Assembly: GCF_017874595.1 (NCBI RefSeq)
Contig: NZ_JAGILA010000003.1
Span: 186,001-250,000, forward strand
DNA length: 64,000 bases
Direction of reading: 5' to 3'
Source: Sinorhizobium kostiense
Lineage (GTDB): Bacteria; Pseudomonadota; Alphaproteobacteria; Rhizobiales; Rhizobiaceae
Part shown: one piece after another, positions 62,380-64,000 of the stretch
How positions within the stretch are numbered: the first letter of the stretch is position 1
Layout: each line of letters starts with the position of its first letter
The notes under the pieces: model-generated
What the model saw: only the letters and a program-made list of their open reading frames with translations
Told to the model about the DNA's origin: nothing
Database searches by the model: none
Position numbers and translations under genes: made by a program

Positions 62380-63414
62380 CAGTATTCGCTTGAAGCTACA
62401 AGAAAAAACTGCTGACGTTTTCGAAGCACGCGTGGTGCTTAGCCTCCCCGTCAGATGCGCATTGGGCTTTACTGCCGCCCGACATCATCCACCACCTCAG
62501 TCGAAAAAGAGCCATTTACCATGGAGACCGCCGACGAAGAACTGATTAGGGACCGGCTATACGCTCTGGGAGAGAGCAGGGCGGCTAGACCGTGACAGTG
62601 CTGGTGCTGGTTTCAAGCAGCGAAGGACATTCAGCCAACAGGGATATATGGCGTCGAGGTATTGCAGACTGCGGCGGTTCTTGGCGATCCCGACAAACCT
62701 GCCATCAGGGCAGAGAAGGCGCCGAAATCCGCAGTGAGGAAGGCGCCAGATTGCGTGAAGCTGCTGAAGAGGAGCATCGTTTCCAAGAGCCGGCGCCAGC
62801 GGGTTAGCGTGGATCAGGAGGCCGGCCGCCGCAGCATGCCCGGCAACTGCAGGCCGTCGGCCTTGAACAGCTTCTCCGCACACAATTCAGCCTCGACCTC
62901 CGCGGGCATGCCGTGGGTCGGATCCTCGCTGCGCATGACCAATCCGTGAGATGATGGGCAACGAACTTCAAGAGCAGCGATCTCGTCGCAGGGCAGGGGA
63001 GGGGAGGGACGGTAGGACGTCGAGTTCCTCGGCCGGTGATGCATCGCTTGGCTGCTCCGATCTGCCGCGCGAGGGTTGTTGATCATGCGTGCAGCCCCCA
63101 GTGCCTCGTGCAATAGTTCCGAAAAACCCGTTCTGCTTGTTTGACGTCGACAGTGACCGTCGCTGCGGATTCAAAGAATTCCGAGTCTATCAGGACGCCG
63201 CTTTGCACGAGAGTGTGATCATCAGAAAAGACGGCGGGAGGCACCGTGCCCATCGCCTATGGATTATCTGCGCCTGTCGGGGTGTGATCGCCGCATCGAG
63301 GTTGAGCGGCGCCTGCCGCTGTCGAACAGGCCCAAATGGAGCCCGTCTCATCATCTCAATGCCGAACGCTGACGGACAAGAATGCTGCCGACTGGAGTCA
63401 AGTTCGGCCACTTC
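62380..63414. other. Gene-poor region, nothing recognised
   Basis: About 1 kb of probably decayed DNA between the repeat region and the broken vapBC. Several GC-rich frames on both strands, none with a start signal and recognisable product. Confidence 0.4.
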
Positions 63415-64000
63415 TTCACCATGCCGCCTCTATGTCTGTAGGTGAGAAGCCGTTACGCTTGAATAGCAGCGGTTCACCGTGCCTCTTTGCCAGCGCATTA
63501 GAAGAAGCAGTCGCCATAATTCAGACCTGCGGGAAGTCGCCCTTTGGCCGTCGCTGCGCCAGGCTCGCCGCCACGAGGAACTGCTCCGCGCGACGATTTC
63601 GACGCCCTTATCGAGGCACAGATCAAGCTCTGCGGTCGCTGCCTCGCCGAGGCAGGCCTCGATGACGATTGTGAGTTCCAGGAGTGTTGCGGCCCAGATG
63701 AAGCGTCGTGGAGCGTCGACGACCTTTTTGCTCGAAGGTTTCCGGTTCGGGCTCCTCGAAGGCGACGCGACGATGGCGGAGGCGTCGATGACCATCAGTT
63801 GGGATCCCGTTCTCGTCATACTCCAAGATCTCATCTGCAGAGCGGTTGTCCAGCACCGGCAGCTTCGCCCATCGTCGACGACTGGCAGCAAGTTCTTCGA
63901 GAAGAAACGCAATACCTTGCCTTTGGGAGATGCCGCAGCCGCTCGTCCAGCGCGCGCCGAGTGGCCTTCGTAATCGTTCGTCAGTCGTTTCGGCCAGTGC
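63415..64000 (-). pseudogene. Decayed vapBC toxin-antitoxin pair, runs off window
   Basis: Reading leftward from the window edge, antitoxin pieces in shifted frames are ALDERLRH and QGIAFLLEELAASRRRWAKL, then PVLDNRSADEILEYDENGIP, the standard C-terminus of Rv0623-like VapB. The stop is lost by a frameshift. The toxin follows: MVIDASAIVA, then KVVDAPRRFIWAATLLELTI then VIEACLGEAATAELDL, GLNYGDCF and, in a third frame, NALAKRHGEPLLFKRNGFSP. At least four frameshifts; non-functional. Confidence 0.75.

Noticed and set aside
1..64000. CRISPR array, repABC replication genes or rRNA operon
   Set aside because: No regularly spaced repeats, no RepA/B/C-like proteins and no rRNA-like sequence were seen on either strand.

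Overview
The window looks like an accessory region, probably plasmid or genomic island, of a Rhizobium-type alphaproteobacterium. Evidence for this includes a fused rhizobial TrpE(G) anthranilate synthase, a LuxR/LuxI pair of the Bradyrhizobium Bja type, a plasmid-type DUF1612/HTH protein, VapBC pairs, an alphaproteobacterial SOS box (GAAC-N7-GAAC), and IS66 and IS110 remnants. No replication genes, rRNA, convincing tRNA or CRISPR array was seen. Genes are GC-rich on the flanks; by eye the 28-34.6 kb block is less GC-rich, which would fit separate acquisition.

Layout, left part. 1-4.4 kb: a multicopper oxidase with a partial partner gene, then a frameshifted secreted Clp/crotonase-like protein. 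4.8-8.5 kb: metallophosphoesterase, HNH endonuclease, an intact vapBC pair and a lipoprotein. 8.7-10.4 kb: a quorum-sensing locus (LuxR, AHL synthase, small overlapping ORF) with two inverted repeats between regulator and synthase. 10.5-11 kb: NYN-domain and IS66 debris. 11.6-15.8 kb: aquaporin, trpE(G) without a visible trpL leader, and a wrecked ABC-F gene. 16.1-19.5 kb: a three-gene tyrosinase, HEAT-repeat and Cys-rich SCO-like operon.

Middle part. 19.9-34.6 kb is the most unusual stretch. A seven-gene minus-strand operon starts with a short RiPP-like precursor, followed by a SPASM-type radical SAM enzyme, a B12-type RiPP-maturation radical SAM enzyme, a C11 clostripain-like protease, a patatin phospholipase, a large HExxH metallopeptidase and a ComEC-like metallo-beta-lactamase-fold hydrolase. 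A second metallopeptidase/MBL pair, in the same order, lies on the plus strand at 19.9-22.4 kb. 35-39.1 kb holds IS66 debris invaded by a frameshifted IS110, then dinB with two divergent, both frameshifted, SRAP/YedK-family genes around an SOS box. 39.3-48 kb holds DUF2252, a membrane serine hydrolase (frameshifted), a phospholipase-D-like protein, and a trypsin, caspase, trypsin operon.

Right part. 48.5-57.3 kb is an apparently complete ABC-three-component (ABC-3C) conflict system: SF2 helicase, DUF4297-like nuclease fused to the 3C C-terminal region, middle component and DUF3732 ATPase, plus two extra genes in the same operon, with a divergent DUF2971 gene. From 57.4 kb to the end the sequence is plasmid-like and decayed: DUF1612/HTH protein, serine recombinase, broken tyrosine recombinase, a pair of inverted ~45 bp repeats with palindromic cores, and a broken vapBC.

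Taken together this is a conflict/defence-type island rich in proteases and lipid- or nucleic-acid-directed hydrolases. The best candidates for an undescribed system are the RiPP-radical SAM-protease-patatin-MBL operon and the trypsin-caspase-trypsin operon. At least ten genes carry frameshifts; most are single-base, so some could be sequencing errors, but a 7-bp tandem duplication and large internal deletions show real decay too.
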